A stretch of DNA of 64,000 nt from Ryuthela nishihirai (lineage: Eukaryota; Arthropoda; Arachnida; Araneae; Heptathelidae). Below the pieces are notes generated by a model. That model saw only the letters and a list, made by a program, of their open reading frames with translations. It had not been told where the DNA came from and did no database searches. A program made the position numbers and the translations under genes. Each line of letters begins with the position of its first letter. Position 1 is the stretch's first letter. Positions 20,578 through 33,400 of this stretch are shown here, one piece after another. The DNA lies in NCBI GenBank assembly GCA_038380435.1, contig JAWZYU010000013.1:8941901-9005900 (forward strand). Direction: 5' to 3'.

Positions 20578-22590
20578 TATTTTGCTCTCCAGACGTCTTT
20601 CCTGAGCAACTGCTGCATTTGGCCACTCTAGGCCAATTCTAGTAAGGTCCTGTTTGACATTGTCTGCCCGTCGCTTCCTATGTCACCCCCTTTTTCTGAA
20701 ACCCTTAGGCACACTGTTCATAATCCTGTTTGCTAATCTGCAGCTATGCGTACGGGCAACATAGCCAAACCAACGCATCTCTGCACAATATGCTGCTCAA
20801 ATAAGGTTGATGACTCCTAATCTCATCAGTACAAAGTCAACTACTTAATACCCAAGATACTGTGTAAGCATCTAGAATCAAAGGTATTAAGTTTCTTGTT
20901 ATCTTGCTTACAAAAGGGCCATATTTCGCTACCATAACTAACCTTAGAAAGAACCAAACTATTATACAGCCTAATTTTAGTCTTTAGGTGTATATGCCTG
21001 TTTTTCCATACTCTCCATAGATTCTTAAAAGTCCCAGCGGCAATCCCTATTCTATTTATATCGTGCCGCACATCACCAGTATCTGTTACATAGCTCCCAA
21101 GATAAACTGAGACACTTGCTCAAGAGTACAGCCATTCAAAGCAACTGAAGCACCACCTGCCTGACCAATTTTCGTCACTTTAGTTTTTTTCTGTGTTTAT
21201 CATCAAACCTACTCTATTACCATTCTCATGAACAGCCCTAATGAAAACCCATCAACATCATTAGCCTACAAGGCCAATCGTCTGCATAATCTAAATCAGA
21301 AATATTGAAATCTAGATCATTTAAGGCCAAAATCTTTCCCTTGCAAAGAATTTCGCATGATGTAATCAATAACCAAAAAAGATGAGACAAAATGCACCTG
21401 TCTAATTCCACTAGCAATGCTAAATCAATGGCTGAAAGACGTACCAACTCTCACACATGACTCTGTGTTATTATAGAGAGCTCTCATTATACTAACTAAT
21501 TTATCAGGTATTCCATATGATCTAACAATCAACCACATATTATGTCGATCAACAAAGTCAAAAGCCTTTTTGAAATCTATAAAGCTAGCAACCACTGGTT
21601 TCTAAAACTTTAAGCATTTCTCAAGAATCTAAGTGAAATTATTTGATCAATACATCCCCTACCACTTCTGAATCCACACTGTTCATCACGCAGTTGCCCA
21701 ACAACCAAATTCTTACATCTGTTAAGTATAATCATGCAAAGAACTTGGAACAGAAAGTAAACTTCAAGACACTTTTGACCAGATAATGGTCAGACGCAAT
21801 TTCACCTCCACTGTATGATCTAGTATTTCTAACTGAACTAGCCCATTTGCTGTCAATTAAAATAAAATTTATCATACTCCTGTGTAACCCATCAAGTGAA
21901 ACCCATGCATAAATATGAATGTCCCAGTGTTGGTAGTATGTATTAGTTATTCGCAAGCCATTAAGTTTACTTACCTGTAGGAGACATTCCCCTTTGCCAT
22001 TGGAACTACTACTGCCAAAGGGACCTAAAACTCCTACCCAAAGGTCAGAGTCAGTACCAACTTTAGCATTGAAGTTACCTAGCACATGAAAAATATCTCT
22101 CTTCACAAAATTCAAAATATCCTGAAGCTGGCTGTAAAAGTTATCCTTCTCATTCTCATCAGAGTCCTCTGATGAGGGCATAACAACTGATGACATTCAA
22201 GTCTTTAATTTGTGTTTTAAATTTTGATCTAAGAAATCTTTCATTAATGCAGCCATATCCTTGAAGAGCATCACTGGCGTTTCTGCTGAGAAGCAAACCT
22301 ACAAACTGGAAATGCTTTCCATCCTTTCTGCTTGAAAAGAGAAATTTAAAGTTATTTTTAAGCATTTCTCCTCTATCTGTCCATCTGGTCTTTTGCAAGC
22401 CTAGAATATCTAGGTTATAACGCTGGAATTCCTGCGTGGGAACAACAACAGAATAATCTCTGTAATGTCCTCACAGTCCACGTTCCTGCAGAGAGAAAAC
22501 GATTAGTAGTTTAAAGCCCCCTGATTGTAGGAATGGGGCAAAGACCTGTCCCTCCTCCACTAAAGGCTGAAGTCACTATGCTGGTAGGGA
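20578..22590 (-). mobile_element. RTE-like LINE, internally deleted, tail-to-tail with the previous copy
   Basis: Read in reverse it goes from the ORF start region (22560) through endonuclease (LQKTRW, SDHYLV) to about 21755. It then jumps to the late reverse transcriptase (FDFVDRHN, DLDYADD) and the C-terminal domain. About 1.1 kb of the middle is missing. Stops and frameshifts are numerous. It is of the HRDYS subfamily. The 3' GAT repeat is not preserved, and only about 160 bases separate it from the tail of the plus-strand copy. Confidence 0.88.
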
Positions 22591-24395
22591 AATTTTCTGG
22601 AAAACGAGGACACTGGCTAAGGCCAAAAACTACAAAATGTGTGGGGTACAAATGGTAAGATCATGTTGAGGAAAGATGAAGGGGAGAAAATAATTCATGT
22701 AAATATGTTAACTGATTTTGATATGTTATAATTTCTTTTATTAAGTTATTTAGTTATATTTCTTTTGATCATTATGTTTAGTGAACTAAATTACCTTGAT
22801 TTAGATGCTGATGAAAATGTATACGTTAAGAATACCACTGAAGCAGAAAAATTAGTTTTCATTACAAACAAAAAAATTTAAAAACAGCAACCATCTGACT
22901 TTAATACAAGTTAACGTACAGAGCTTAAGAAAACACGGATGTTTTTAAAGTTAATATTGCAAAATTCGTACAATATCTGGACATAGTAATTTTAACCGAA
23001 ACTAACATTACTACTGCTGAAAAAATTTCTATAAATTAAAGAACTTTGAGCAAATTTCTGATGATACTCTCAAGAAAGGGAAACGGGAAATAATTGTTTA
23101 CTACAGAAACAATATCAGTTGAGAAAATGAATGTTAATATTCTGCCTGCCGAAAGTTATATCTGAGAGTTATAAAAGGCGAAACAATTTATTATATATTA
23201 GCCCTACACAGATCACCTAGCACAGATATAGGCCATTTCTTAATTAATTTCCATGAATTTTTAGAACATACTAATGCACATAATCATATATTAGTAGGAG
23301 ATTTTAATCTTGATGTACTGAATGTTAAAAGACATGGTGGCGAAATGTATGTAAATATTTTAGCTGAGATGAGGTATGATCTCTTAATTAGTGACGTAAC
23401 TAGAGAAGTAAGTAACAATTTATGCCGCACAAGTATCGACCATTTAGATGGAAATTTTTTTCTAAAACTGTGATTTCACTGAGTAAGATCGCTGATCATT
23501 ATCTCATTGCAGTATATTTGGATCAAAAGATGAGAAACTATATAGAAAAGTCAACCGATATCAAAACAACGGAAATTACCGATTGTTACAATTTCTTTAA
23601 AAATAAATACAATGCAATTTTAGAAAAAATATAAAAAACGCAAAAAATTTAGACCATCTAAGTAACCGTAATGTTACTAAACAATGGATCATAGTGGATA
23701 TTATCAATTTAATGTATCATAGAGATAAGGCTTCAATTAAATGTAAAAATAATACAAAAAGTGATAGGTATGAAAATGAGAAAAAAATTGCGCAATTTAG
23801 TTACAGCTAAAATCAGAAATCAAAAAATTTTTATAAAGAACAATTAACGATAAAAAGAAATGATATGAGACAAACATGGGAATTAATCCATCAAGCACTA
23901 GAGGGTAAAAAAATAAGATCTGTTGAGGAAACTATCATTAAGAATATGTCTAAAAGTTTAACACCTTTACAAATAAATTTAACAGTGAATATTGCTCGTT
24001 AATTTTACACATAAGAGAAATCGACCAAGAACCTGATTTGAATTTGAAACAATAACACTACAAACAAAAACTCAATTTATATACCTCCTGCAAACAGAAT
24101 ATATATTATGACGTGACCCGTCAAAATAGCTCAAGACAAAACAGCCCCGACAAAACAGCCCCGACAAAATAGCCTGTTCTAAAATAGCCCAAGACTAAAT
24201 AGCCCCGGAGAAATAGCTTAGTCTATTTAAATTCTAAATTTCGCATTTTAAAAATTGTACGCAGACATATAAATAAAAATTCTAAATATGGTTTGGTAAT
24301 TCTTTACAAATCTTTAAGGTTTGTGTTCCTTGCCACATTCTTTACAAAAATTACATTTCAAGGTTATGTGAAATGCCACGAAGAAAGTCCATATG

Positions 24396-25746
24396 TTAAA
24401 TAGTTGCATAATTTTCCACTAATGCTTCCAGGCGTCGATTCAGTTGCACATATTTAGTTTTGCTAGCATCTAGGTTGCGAATACCTGCAGCAAGACGGGT
24501 TAAGCGGATTTCTACCATATCCTGCTCTTTTCGGAAATGGTCGATGAGTTTGTAGACGGATGGATGATGGCAATCTACAGTTTGCTGGAATGCCCTATGC
24601 CACCCTTCTACCGAATTATTTGTCCTCGGAAGACCATTGACAACGCGCTCATGAACATTCCATATATGTATTGCAAATCGTGGTTGTGCTCGGCGATTGC
24701 GTCTTATTCGTCCTATATATGTATCATCCCAGTAATCGATAATGGGGTCTAGTTCGTTTGGGCATTTTTCAATTAATTCTTCAAATACTCCTATAACATC
24801 ATGTACCGGTACAAAACTCAACGCAAACAACATTTTTATATAAGCACGCACATTTTCATTATTTACATAAAGTTCCGCTAAATTCAGTTCTTGCACTTTT
24901 CGCCATAAGCACTGTCCCAAATGAAACAAACAGCCAACAACTTCTGTGTTATTAAAAACTTGTTGCACGGCGTTTTGAACCGCTTTCTCGTAATCACTTA
25001 AGACACTTGTTGGATTTAAAGTTTCCTTCAACTGTAATAGTTTCTGAAATACGCGAACATATATTGCTTCACTTTTATTTCTTAACAATACATATATCAG
25101 TGGAATACAACACTTTTCTATTAGTCCGTGTATCGTGAATAATTGAAAAAACAGTCAGTTCTTTAAATGTGCCATCAACAAACCAATGATGATTCTGTTC
25201 CAATATTCTCAAATTCTCCTCAGTGCCGAACATTAGAATTCGATCAGGATCGTTTTCTCCAGAATCCCACAGAATAAAATTTTCGTTTCTTGTGGTACTT
25301 TGAAGATGAACTGGAATTGCAATATTGGCAACACTTGCAGGATTTGGATATGGAATATTCGTTTTTTTTTTTCGTATACGTTCTATTGCTCTCTGGGAGG
25401 CAATATAATTTGGAAGCTGAATCGATGCTTCCAAAGATATTCCACTTGTGCAGGCTTGATATATTTGCCTAGGCTTCTCCACAGCACTCTGTGCTCTATG
25501 TTTCATTTCAGAAACGCATTTCAATGCCTGATTTTTAGCTGGATTTGGCGCATGGTTGTGTTCCGTCACGACCCGGAAGTCAGCACCCAATGTTCTTAGA
25601 CGCCCTTTACAAGTCGGAACTACACACCTCCACGATGTACTTTCATCCCGGTTTTCCCCAGCCTTGCGATATCGATGACCATCTTTCAGCAGCAGATCTT
25701 TTCCTTTTTGCGACGAGATTTTCTCCATTTTTCTTACAAAACACAA
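24396..25746 (-). pseudogene. MULE transposase with N-terminal FLYWCH zinc finger, one frameshift
   Basis: The first frame (25746 to 25075) carries a FLYWCH-type domain at about residues 20-75 (DGHRYRK, SWRCVVPTCKGRL, EHNHAP: Cys-Cys-His-His spacing). Then comes a linker and the start of the MULE DDE domain with the first Asp in WFVDGTFK. The second frame (25088 to 24396) begins RNKSEAIYVRVF and contains the second Asp in VLSDYEKA, the GCLFHLGQ motif, and the catalytic Glu in NNSVEGWHRAF. A single frameshift near 25080, with a few missing residues, separates them. Otherwise the protein is well preserved, so inactivation looks fairly recent. Confidence 0.9.
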
Positions 25747-26089
25747 TAATAACGGATTATCAGTTAATATCTGTTAAATAGTTCTATATTATATCAATAA
25801 ATAAACGCATCCGGTAAAATAGATATTAAAATAACTTTACTTATTTCCGTTAGAGATCTCTTGCAACGACTCCCGCAAGACACACGTGCGAACAAAAAAC
25901 TAAAACTAGAAGCTAAACTAGAAGCATTGGTTTTAATACTAAAACTAAATCACATGGCTCCGCCTACCGGTGAGCCATGTGCCTGTCACGTGACTCATTT
26001 GTTACTATAATATTTCTAATTATAGATGCACTCAACGCAACTTGTTGCAAAGTTACCTTCATTTTACCAAAGTATAGGAAGACATATTA

Positions 26090-26280
26090 CGCGCGTTTTC
26101 CGACGCGCAAGTTGGATTTTTACTTTGGATTTTAAATAGGCTAAGCTATTTCTTCGGGGCTATATAGTCTTGGGCTATTTTAGAATAGGCTATTTTGTCG
26201 GGGCTATTTAGTCTTGGGCTATTTTAGAATAGGCTTTTTTGTCGGGGCTATTTAGTCTTGGGCTATTTTGACGGGGTACC
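26090..26280. repeat. Subterminal iterated repeats of the MULE, right end
   Basis: A unit of about 44 bp (TCGGGGCTATTTAGTCTTGG plus GCTATTTTAGAATAGGCT) is repeated about two and a half times up to the terminus. The left end (24120-24220) carries the same motifs in inverse order and orientation with fewer copies. Such arrays are candidate transposase binding sites. Confidence 0.85.
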
Positions 26281-28139
26281 ATATTATGAATATAATCAAA
26301 ACTTTAAATGATAACAAATCCCTGGATATCACAACATACAAATCAAACACATTAAAAACTGTGTCGAGGCATTTGCTGATGTCTTAAAAAAATAGTTAAC
26401 GAAAGTATTTCAACTGGTACAATACCAACTGAGCTTGAAACGGCAATTCGACCAATATTCAAAGGAGGAACAAAGTCAATTATAAACTAATTACAGGCCC
26501 ATTGATATTTTATCTGTACATAAAATATTGGAAAAATATGTTTACAACACTTCAAATAAATTTCTTAGTAAACATGACATTCTCAGTGAAAATCAATATG
26601 GGTTTCAAAAGGGAAAAGTACTGTGAACTTACAAACGAAATTTACTGATTTAGCCTACGTGGCACTAAATAGAGGTGACAGGGTGGTTGCAGTGTTTTTA
26701 GACTTACAGAAAGCCTTTAACACTTTGGATCATGACATTCTACAGAAATTAGAAAACTATGGAATTAGAGGAACTGCATTACACTGGTTTCAAAGCTACT
26801 TATCAAAAAGATTTATAGTAACTAAAATTAACAATACCTGCAGCGAAAAGTGTCAAATTAAATTCGGTGTTCCTCAAGGATCTGTTTTAGGCCCACTTTT
26901 ATTTCTGATTTACATAAGTGACTTAACAAAATTGAAACTAAATAGTACCATGTTTTTATATGCCGATATAGTTTTAGTTCATATAAAAAAGAAATTGGAA
27001 GAAGATGCGGTTAAACGTAAACAAAAAAACTTTAATATTATTAAACAATGGTTAAACTCTAATAAACTATCTAAATAGCAATAAAACCAAATGGATGATT
27101 TTTCATTCACCTGGTTTCAAAATCATCGATAACTTAATTATTAAAACACACAAACTGCAGAAAAAAGGGAACCACTTCTGAACTAGATGACTGGCTGCAT
27201 AAAAATTGACAGAGTACATACAATAAAATATCTAGGATTACATCTGGACAGTACCCTCCGATGGAACGTTCATACTGAGAAAATCTGCAGCAAATTAAGT
27301 GTTTGTGCTTTGAAATTAAATAAATTGTGATATATTATGGATACCAACACAAGTATTATGTTTTAAAAAGCATTCTGTGAGTCCCTCTTAAATTATGTCA
27401 TAACGATACATGGTACAACAAACTTAAGAAATATTAGAAAAATAGAACGTATTCAATCCTCAATAGCTAAAATTATTATACCAATTAAAGACCGCACACA
27501 TCTAATTTCAGCCCAAGATAGATTTATTTACTTGGTATTTTATCTTACCAAAGCCTATATAAATATAACATAGCTACACGTAATTTTTTCGACAACACAT
27601 AAAAGTAAAGTCCAACATGAATTATTTTCAACTACCGAATTTTACAAATAACTATGGGAAGTCCACAAGCGGCTACAAAATTCCATACATATTCAATCAG
27701 TTACCAAGAGAACTGCTAGCCGTAAATTTTTCAGAGAATTAAAACGAATTAAACAGGATTTTATTAAAAAATTAGATAACGAATATCAACACCTACTAAC
27801 AAATTATGTTGTGCTGAATGTAAACATAAAAATCCCAATATTATTTTGAAATATTCTAAATGAAAAATGGTAAAAAAAATTTAGTAAAGTGAGCATATTA
27901 TTTAATGTCAAAAATTTTCAACTGAAATAGTAAGATCGTACATAGTAAATACAGCATGATATAAATATATTAAGATTAGCAGATAAAAGTAGAAAGAAGG
28001 TATTATGTCAATGTATTGTTCTCTTGCAGATAAGCTGTTAGCTTTGCAGGACATCTGTAAATAAATAATGATTTATTTGAATTAGTCTGAATAAATAAAT
28101 GATCTAAAAAAATTAATAACAATAATAAAAAAAATTATG

Positions 28140-29640
28140 TGTCAAAAGATTGTGAAGCGGGGAGTGTCGTATGCTAAAAAAAAAACTTTTTCCTCCGTGA
28201 TTTCTTTTCCCCTAAAGAAAGGGAAACGGAAAACTATTCCGCTATATCTCCGGAACACAAATGACTAAAGTAACAAGCTTCTGATGGGGAATGTCATAGG
28301 CTATGAAAAATTACCCCCCCCCCTCCTCAATGCTTTCTCACCCTCTAAAAAGTGGGGAAATTATGAAAATGATTGTTCCTCTATATCTCCCGAACGCGAA
28401 TATGGATGGAAAGTATGGAGCTCTGAACGCTCATGTATTGAGCGTCGTAAACTATATCAAATTTTCCCCCACTATTCTACCTTCCCCCGATATTAAGGGG
28501 GCGGATTTTCGCAGGGTTAGACTTTAACAAGTCAATCTAAAGTTAAAGCCAATATTCATGCTTGTGACTTCTCCTATATCATGGTCTACCTCAAACATTA
28601 CTCCAAAAGGGAGGAAAATTGTGATCGACGTTTATGAGTCATATCATATGAAAGTTTTTAAAGAAAGGTGTTTACTCATCTTCCTCTTTCTTTTTGCTGG
28701 TAATTTTTCAAAATTAATTGTGAATTTGTCAAAACAGTTCTTCCATCAACGTATATCTTTCGAATGCGATGACCAATTTTAATGATTTAGGTGTCATATG
28801 AAACCTTATGACGCGGGAGGTGTGTAGGTTATTTTATAGTTACAAGTTAAAAAAAATCTATCCCTTCTTCCCATCCCCAAAAAAAGAGGAAATACGAAAA
28901 CGATTCTTCCACTATTTGGAACATGATGGCCCAAAATAACAAGCTATGTGTCAAATGAAATCTTGTGACATTGGGAACGTTACAGGTTTTAAAAAATTTT
29001 ACTCCTCTGTTTCGTCCGTCCCTGAAAAATATGTGAAATATGTAAATGAGTGTTCCACTATATCTTCCGAATGCAAGGGCATACAATTTCGAGTTAGGTA
29101 TCAAATGAAAGCTGATATGAGAACCACTGATATTGGTACCAATCCAACTAAAAAACTGTTTTCCAATTATCTTTTATCTTTTCCACCATTAGAGGACGCA
29201 TTTATAGCTTTTGTTCGGTTTTTATTCGGAAAGTTCAAAGCGCGATATTTCACAATACCTCTCTAGCCTAAAACAAATTTTCAATTTATCTCTAAAAGCA
29301 AATAATTTTCTCTTAAAATAATTTCTCGCCCCCCCCCCCAACCTGGGTCTAAGGTGCAACTCATTGTTGCCAATAGAAATCTCATTTCTGTCAATTTCCA
29401 CCACTACAATTTTTAGCATAAATACATCGTCTGCAATATTCGTTTGAAATTTTAGAATTTTGAACTTTTGCTATCATTAGAGGCGTAGTTATAGCTACCA
29501 CCAAAGTTCTGTAAGTGAATCGGAATTTTCAACAATTCCTATTATGATTCCTATACAAAAGGAATTTTTAATTTATCTCTGTAAACAAAAAAAATTCGAT
29601 GTGTACAGGGGGAAGGAAAAGTGAAATTATTGTGTCGTTT
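28140..29640. repeat. Degenerate tandem repeat region
   Basis: Recurrent blocks 'CTATATCTCCGGAACACAAATG' appear in varied form at about 28241, 28381, 28749, 28911 and 29055, roughly 140-185 bases apart. Each is followed by AACAAGCT/TCAAATGAAA-like text and a C-rich spacer. From 29260 to 29640 a different unit appears (TTTATCTCTAAAAGC at 29287 and TTTATCTCTGTAAAC at 29573) that matches, in reverse, the array at 58190-60790. No coding content is believable here. Confidence 0.6.
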
Positions 29641-29876
29641 TTCTTTCTTTTTTTTTTAAACGAGGTAAAAGAAAGAAATTATACCTAGGTAATTAGATTC
29701 ATTTTTCTTTAAATCCATGATCGATTTGCTTTCTTTTCTTAGTTATTAATTACTCAAAGAAAAAATTTCAGCAGCTAGTTTTAAAACAAAAAATTTCAAC
29801 AATATTATGTCCAAAACGTTATGAAAAAAAGCATCATCAGAAAGGCATCTTAATATTTATTTTAATTTAATATATA

Positions 29877-30070
29877 GCTATCCCGTGGCCGATTGATAGT
29901 GCACTTGGCTACTGATCAAAGGGACCTGGGTTCAAGCCCCAAGTAAGGCATGGACATTCGTGATGTCTTTCTGCTGAGGTCCCACCATCCTCACAGACCT
30001 ACTATGTCGTATAAACTGACATGCTTCTATTAGACCTCTTTGGAAATCAGCTGCTGACAGGGTATTATTT
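29877..30070 (+). mobile_element. SINE-1 copy, diverged
   Basis: The tRNA-like head CCGTGGCCGATTGATAGTGC and the B box (GGTTCAAGCCCC) are followed by the full SINE-1 body. Mutations in the tail spoil both palindromes (GACATGCTTCTATTAGA, AATCAGCTGCTGA). The adjoining stretches 29641-29876 and 30071-30483 hold nothing recognisable. Confidence 0.85.
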
Positions 30071-30483
30071 TTTATATACTAACAAAATCATGACGGCTAT
30101 TCGTAGGTTACTGATAACTGAAATAGACTATAAACAATTAAAATTGTTGTTAGGCTTCTAAAAAGCATAAAGCTAAACATGCAACTATTTTGTAATTCAG
30201 TGATTCATCTGACATTTGATTTATACAAATTTTTGATGAATCCAATATTTGAACCTATTTTAACCTTTTTAACCCTACCGCATAACGAAATAAATGTCAT
30301 TTACGGTTTTTAATTTGATTACCATTCAGTCTTCAGGGGTTTGTTTTATTAATATTCTTTCAGTAATTATAAATTGTTTTGAAATTTCCTAACTTTTTAC
30401 AAAATATTGCATATTTTGTATAATAGATAAAAAAAAATAGGACAAAAGAGAACATTTCTTCTAATTAAAAAGAGTATAAAAAA

Positions 30484-33400
30484 TGGTATGTAGTCACTGG
30501 AAGGAGAGCTATGCACCAATCCCCTATGATGATGCACAGAAACTGCCAGGCCTAGCACCTAATGTCCAACCCAACCTTTTCGTGTTGAGAACCGTTAGTA
30601 TCTTTCAAACGAGATACTCTCTTGTGGAAGAGAACGGTAGAGAAGGGCTGCCAGATCACTATGTCCAACTGACCTGGATTACTATCGCTAGTTTTCCTTT
30701 TTTTCCACCCTGCTGGAGAATGGCCAATCACACAGGGTCCTGGTACTGACCATATATACAAACCTAAACGGAATAATGGCTCTCAGCTTGATTATGGATC
30801 CTGAATTTGCTGCACTGGGGAGATTCAGTGAAATGAAAATCCTCCCGTGTTCTTTATTTGTGGGTTGACAGCCCCAAGTGAATAGATTCATAGGATATGT
30901 TTTATCAGCTGGTGGATAATCGTGATCTGAGATCATCGCAAGTAACTGAACTCTTGCTTCTACAGGCATCGTCAAACCTACATTGGAGGAAGTCTTCCAG
31001 TGTAGGTGGCTCAGTCTTTCTAAACGAACAAGTATACAGGGATTGAAGGATAAACAAGGTAAGGTTATAGAAGGTGAGGATTCTGTTATGGCTAGGTGGG
31101 CTGAGCATTTCAGTGATATTCTAAACAATGTGGTTAGTTCTACTCCCACTGTTTGCAATGATGATAGATGCATTGGTGGCTTTAATGTTGGCGCTATAAC
31201 ACAACTGAAGTTATTTTGGCTATTTCTAAACTTATACTTCATAAATCCCCAGGGGTAGATGAAATTACTACGGAAATGCTTAGAGCTAGGAATGTTTTGG
31301 TACCACATGGAAGACTGAAATTTTGAATATCTTTTACGATAAAGGCATGGTTCCTAAGGATTTTACCAGATCTATTATTTTCAAAAAAGATGATCGCAGT
31401 CCTTGTGATAAGTACTTTATGTTCCAGGTAAAGCAATTCTTTGCATGATTGTGCATAATAGAATTAAGCATCTGGTTGATCATATTTTTCACTTCGGTAG
31501 ATTCTTGAGAAATGTTTAGAGTGTCAGAAACCTTTCGTTACTAGCTTTGTTGATTTCATAAAGGCTTTTGACTCTGTTGATCGCCATAATTTGTGATTGA
31601 TTGTGCTTCTGGTGTTCGACAAGGCTGCATTTGTCTCCTTTTCTCTTTAGTTCGGTTATTGATTATGTTATGAGAAATTCACTGCAACGAAAGGTTTTGG
31701 GCTTAAGTGGTCCAGAGATCTAAAAATTTCTAATTTAGATTATGCTGATGATTCAGCCGTTTTGGCAAACACTATTAATAAGATGAACTCTTTCATTCTA
31801 GCTGTTGATGAGACTGGTAGTAGAGTAGGTTTGGTGATAAACAGAGAGAAAACCAAAAAATATGTAAGGAGAAGAAAGAAGGCTTCCAGAGGCGTAATGT
31901 ATGACACTTTTAACTGCAGCGCCACAAGGCTGCAGATAGACCTGCTATACTGCAGGGAAGCTATTATTCGTGATCTCAGGGGCTAAGGTACTTACATATT
32001 TGTTACCGTAGAACTTTTAGATTCGGCGGCTGTTGTTTTTAGTGTCGTAATATTTATAATTTTTTTTTTCATATGTTTTATAAGCATTTAGGAATGTTTT
32101 TGCATCGCATGAAATATCTTTTTTTTTCCTTTTCCTTTTTTTTTTCACCTTCAACACTTTTACGTATGTTCCTGAAACGAAATTAGTAAAATCTTGATCG
32201 ATACAATTTTTAACTGTGTGTATAGTTTTTAAATGCACTGCATTCCTTATTAACGCCTCCAGCTCCCACACTTCATTTTTTTGCTGTGATCAACAAATTT
32301 TATGGGATAAAAGTTTTTTTGACATGGTGATTATTTAGTTTTTGTTGTCTCATACAATCCTTCGCGAATTTGTTTTATATTTATTTAGTAAATCATTCCA
32401 TATAACAAGTTAAATACTTTAAAATGGCTATGTAAATCTTTCTTCTTTTTAGAATATTTAACATTACCGAGTTTTTATAAATTGTTTACGTTTGCAATAA
32501 ATGTAATCATTCATCATGCTTGGATGGCGCAGGCACGCAACATTTGTGCAAAGGTGTCTACAATTGAAATGTAATTAAAATAAAAAAACACAGAAAATTT
32601 AAGAAGTGAACTAAGAAAATTTATTTAATATCATATATTCATTTCAAGTGAGGTTACAACATGAGAAGTTGGCTACAACAGATCATGCCAATGGGTATAA
32701 ATTTTATTTTCAACGTTTGCAAAATATCAAACCTCTCTTTAAAATTTTGCAATTATTAAGAAATGATAAGATAGTAAGCTCGTGTACTTTTCATGTGGAT
32801 TGCAAAATGCTGAAAATATAATCCACATTCATTGCTGCTTTGCGATTGTGGTGAGGAAGACTCGTTGGAATCACAGCATGGCGGAGCTTACAATGATGCA
32901 TGACAAGCACTTTTCCATGGCAGGAGCAGGACCAGAGCATGTGGTGTGAACAGAACCGAAGTCCACAACAAGCTTAGCTTTATGATAACGAAAGCTTACT
33001 TAATCGCTAATTATGAAAAACTGCTAATCAATCTGTAAGCATCGTCACTTACTAATTCTAAATGTACCTCTGGAATTAACCCTACAATTATAGAGGGAAT
33101 AGCAACAAGTACTGCTCCACACGTTACAAGTCACCTGCATCTAGTAAGATTCCATTTGGAAAACTTCATCTATATTGTTACAAATCTAGTTTTTACTAAA
33201 ATTTTTTTGGAGTAGCAAATATATCAAATAAAAGTGCTGAAGGAGAAAAAAAATACATTCTACGAAAAATTCGAGATCATATCCCTAGTCATTCAGAAAA
33301 AACGTGCTGAAAAGTCACAGATTGCGCATGTGCAGAGATAATTCAATCCTGGACTACTAATAACCGGTTTGCTGCATTGCCCCTGTAAGCACATTTCCCA

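Larger units (their letters stand above)
24103..26289 (-). mobile_element. FLYWCH-MULE (Mutator-like) DNA transposon with 9-bp target duplication
   Basis: ATATTATGA flanks the element exactly (24103-24111 and 26281-26289). The element, 24112-26280 (2.17 kb), has imperfect terminal inverted repeats sharing CCCGTCAAAATAGC near both ends. Subterminal zones are built from iterated 'GGGGCTATTTAGTCTTGGGC' and 'TATTTTAGAATAGGC' motifs. Nine-base duplications are characteristic of Mutator-like elements. The transposase lies on the minus strand. Confidence 0.93.
22840..28090 (+). mobile_element. CR1/Jockey-like LINE copy A, decayed and split by a MULE
   Basis: The left part (22840-24111) shows endonuclease traces (IQVNVQSLRKH, then VGDFNLDVLN and the DH region near 23450). 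The right part (26281-28090) carries reverse transcriptase: AVFLDLQKAFNTLDHDIL, KLENYGIRG, FGVPQGSVLGPLLFLIYISD, and a damaged YADI in place of YADD. The 3' end has CTTGCAGATAAGCTGTTAGC followed by A-rich sequence. Stops and frameshifts occur throughout. The interruption at 24112-26280 is a transposon with its own target duplication, so the LINE is older than the MULE. Confidence 0.88.

Noticed and set aside
24120..24220. CRISPR-like array in the AGCCCCGACAAAATAGCC repeats
   Set aside because: Units are adjacent without unique spacers. They mirror the right end of the same element and belong to MULE subterminal repeats in a eukaryotic genome.
28284..29266. Short frames in the 28-29 kb region, such as LYLPNANMDGKYG, as a small repeat protein
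   Set aside because: The periodic text comes from a degenerate tandem DNA repeat. Frames change between units and stops are common.
32017..32271. Lysine-rich minus-strand frame inside the hAT-like insertion as a transposase or captured exon
   Set aside because: No recognisable domain, catalytic residue or splice signal. The Lys run comes from a T-rich stretch. Left as unidentified.
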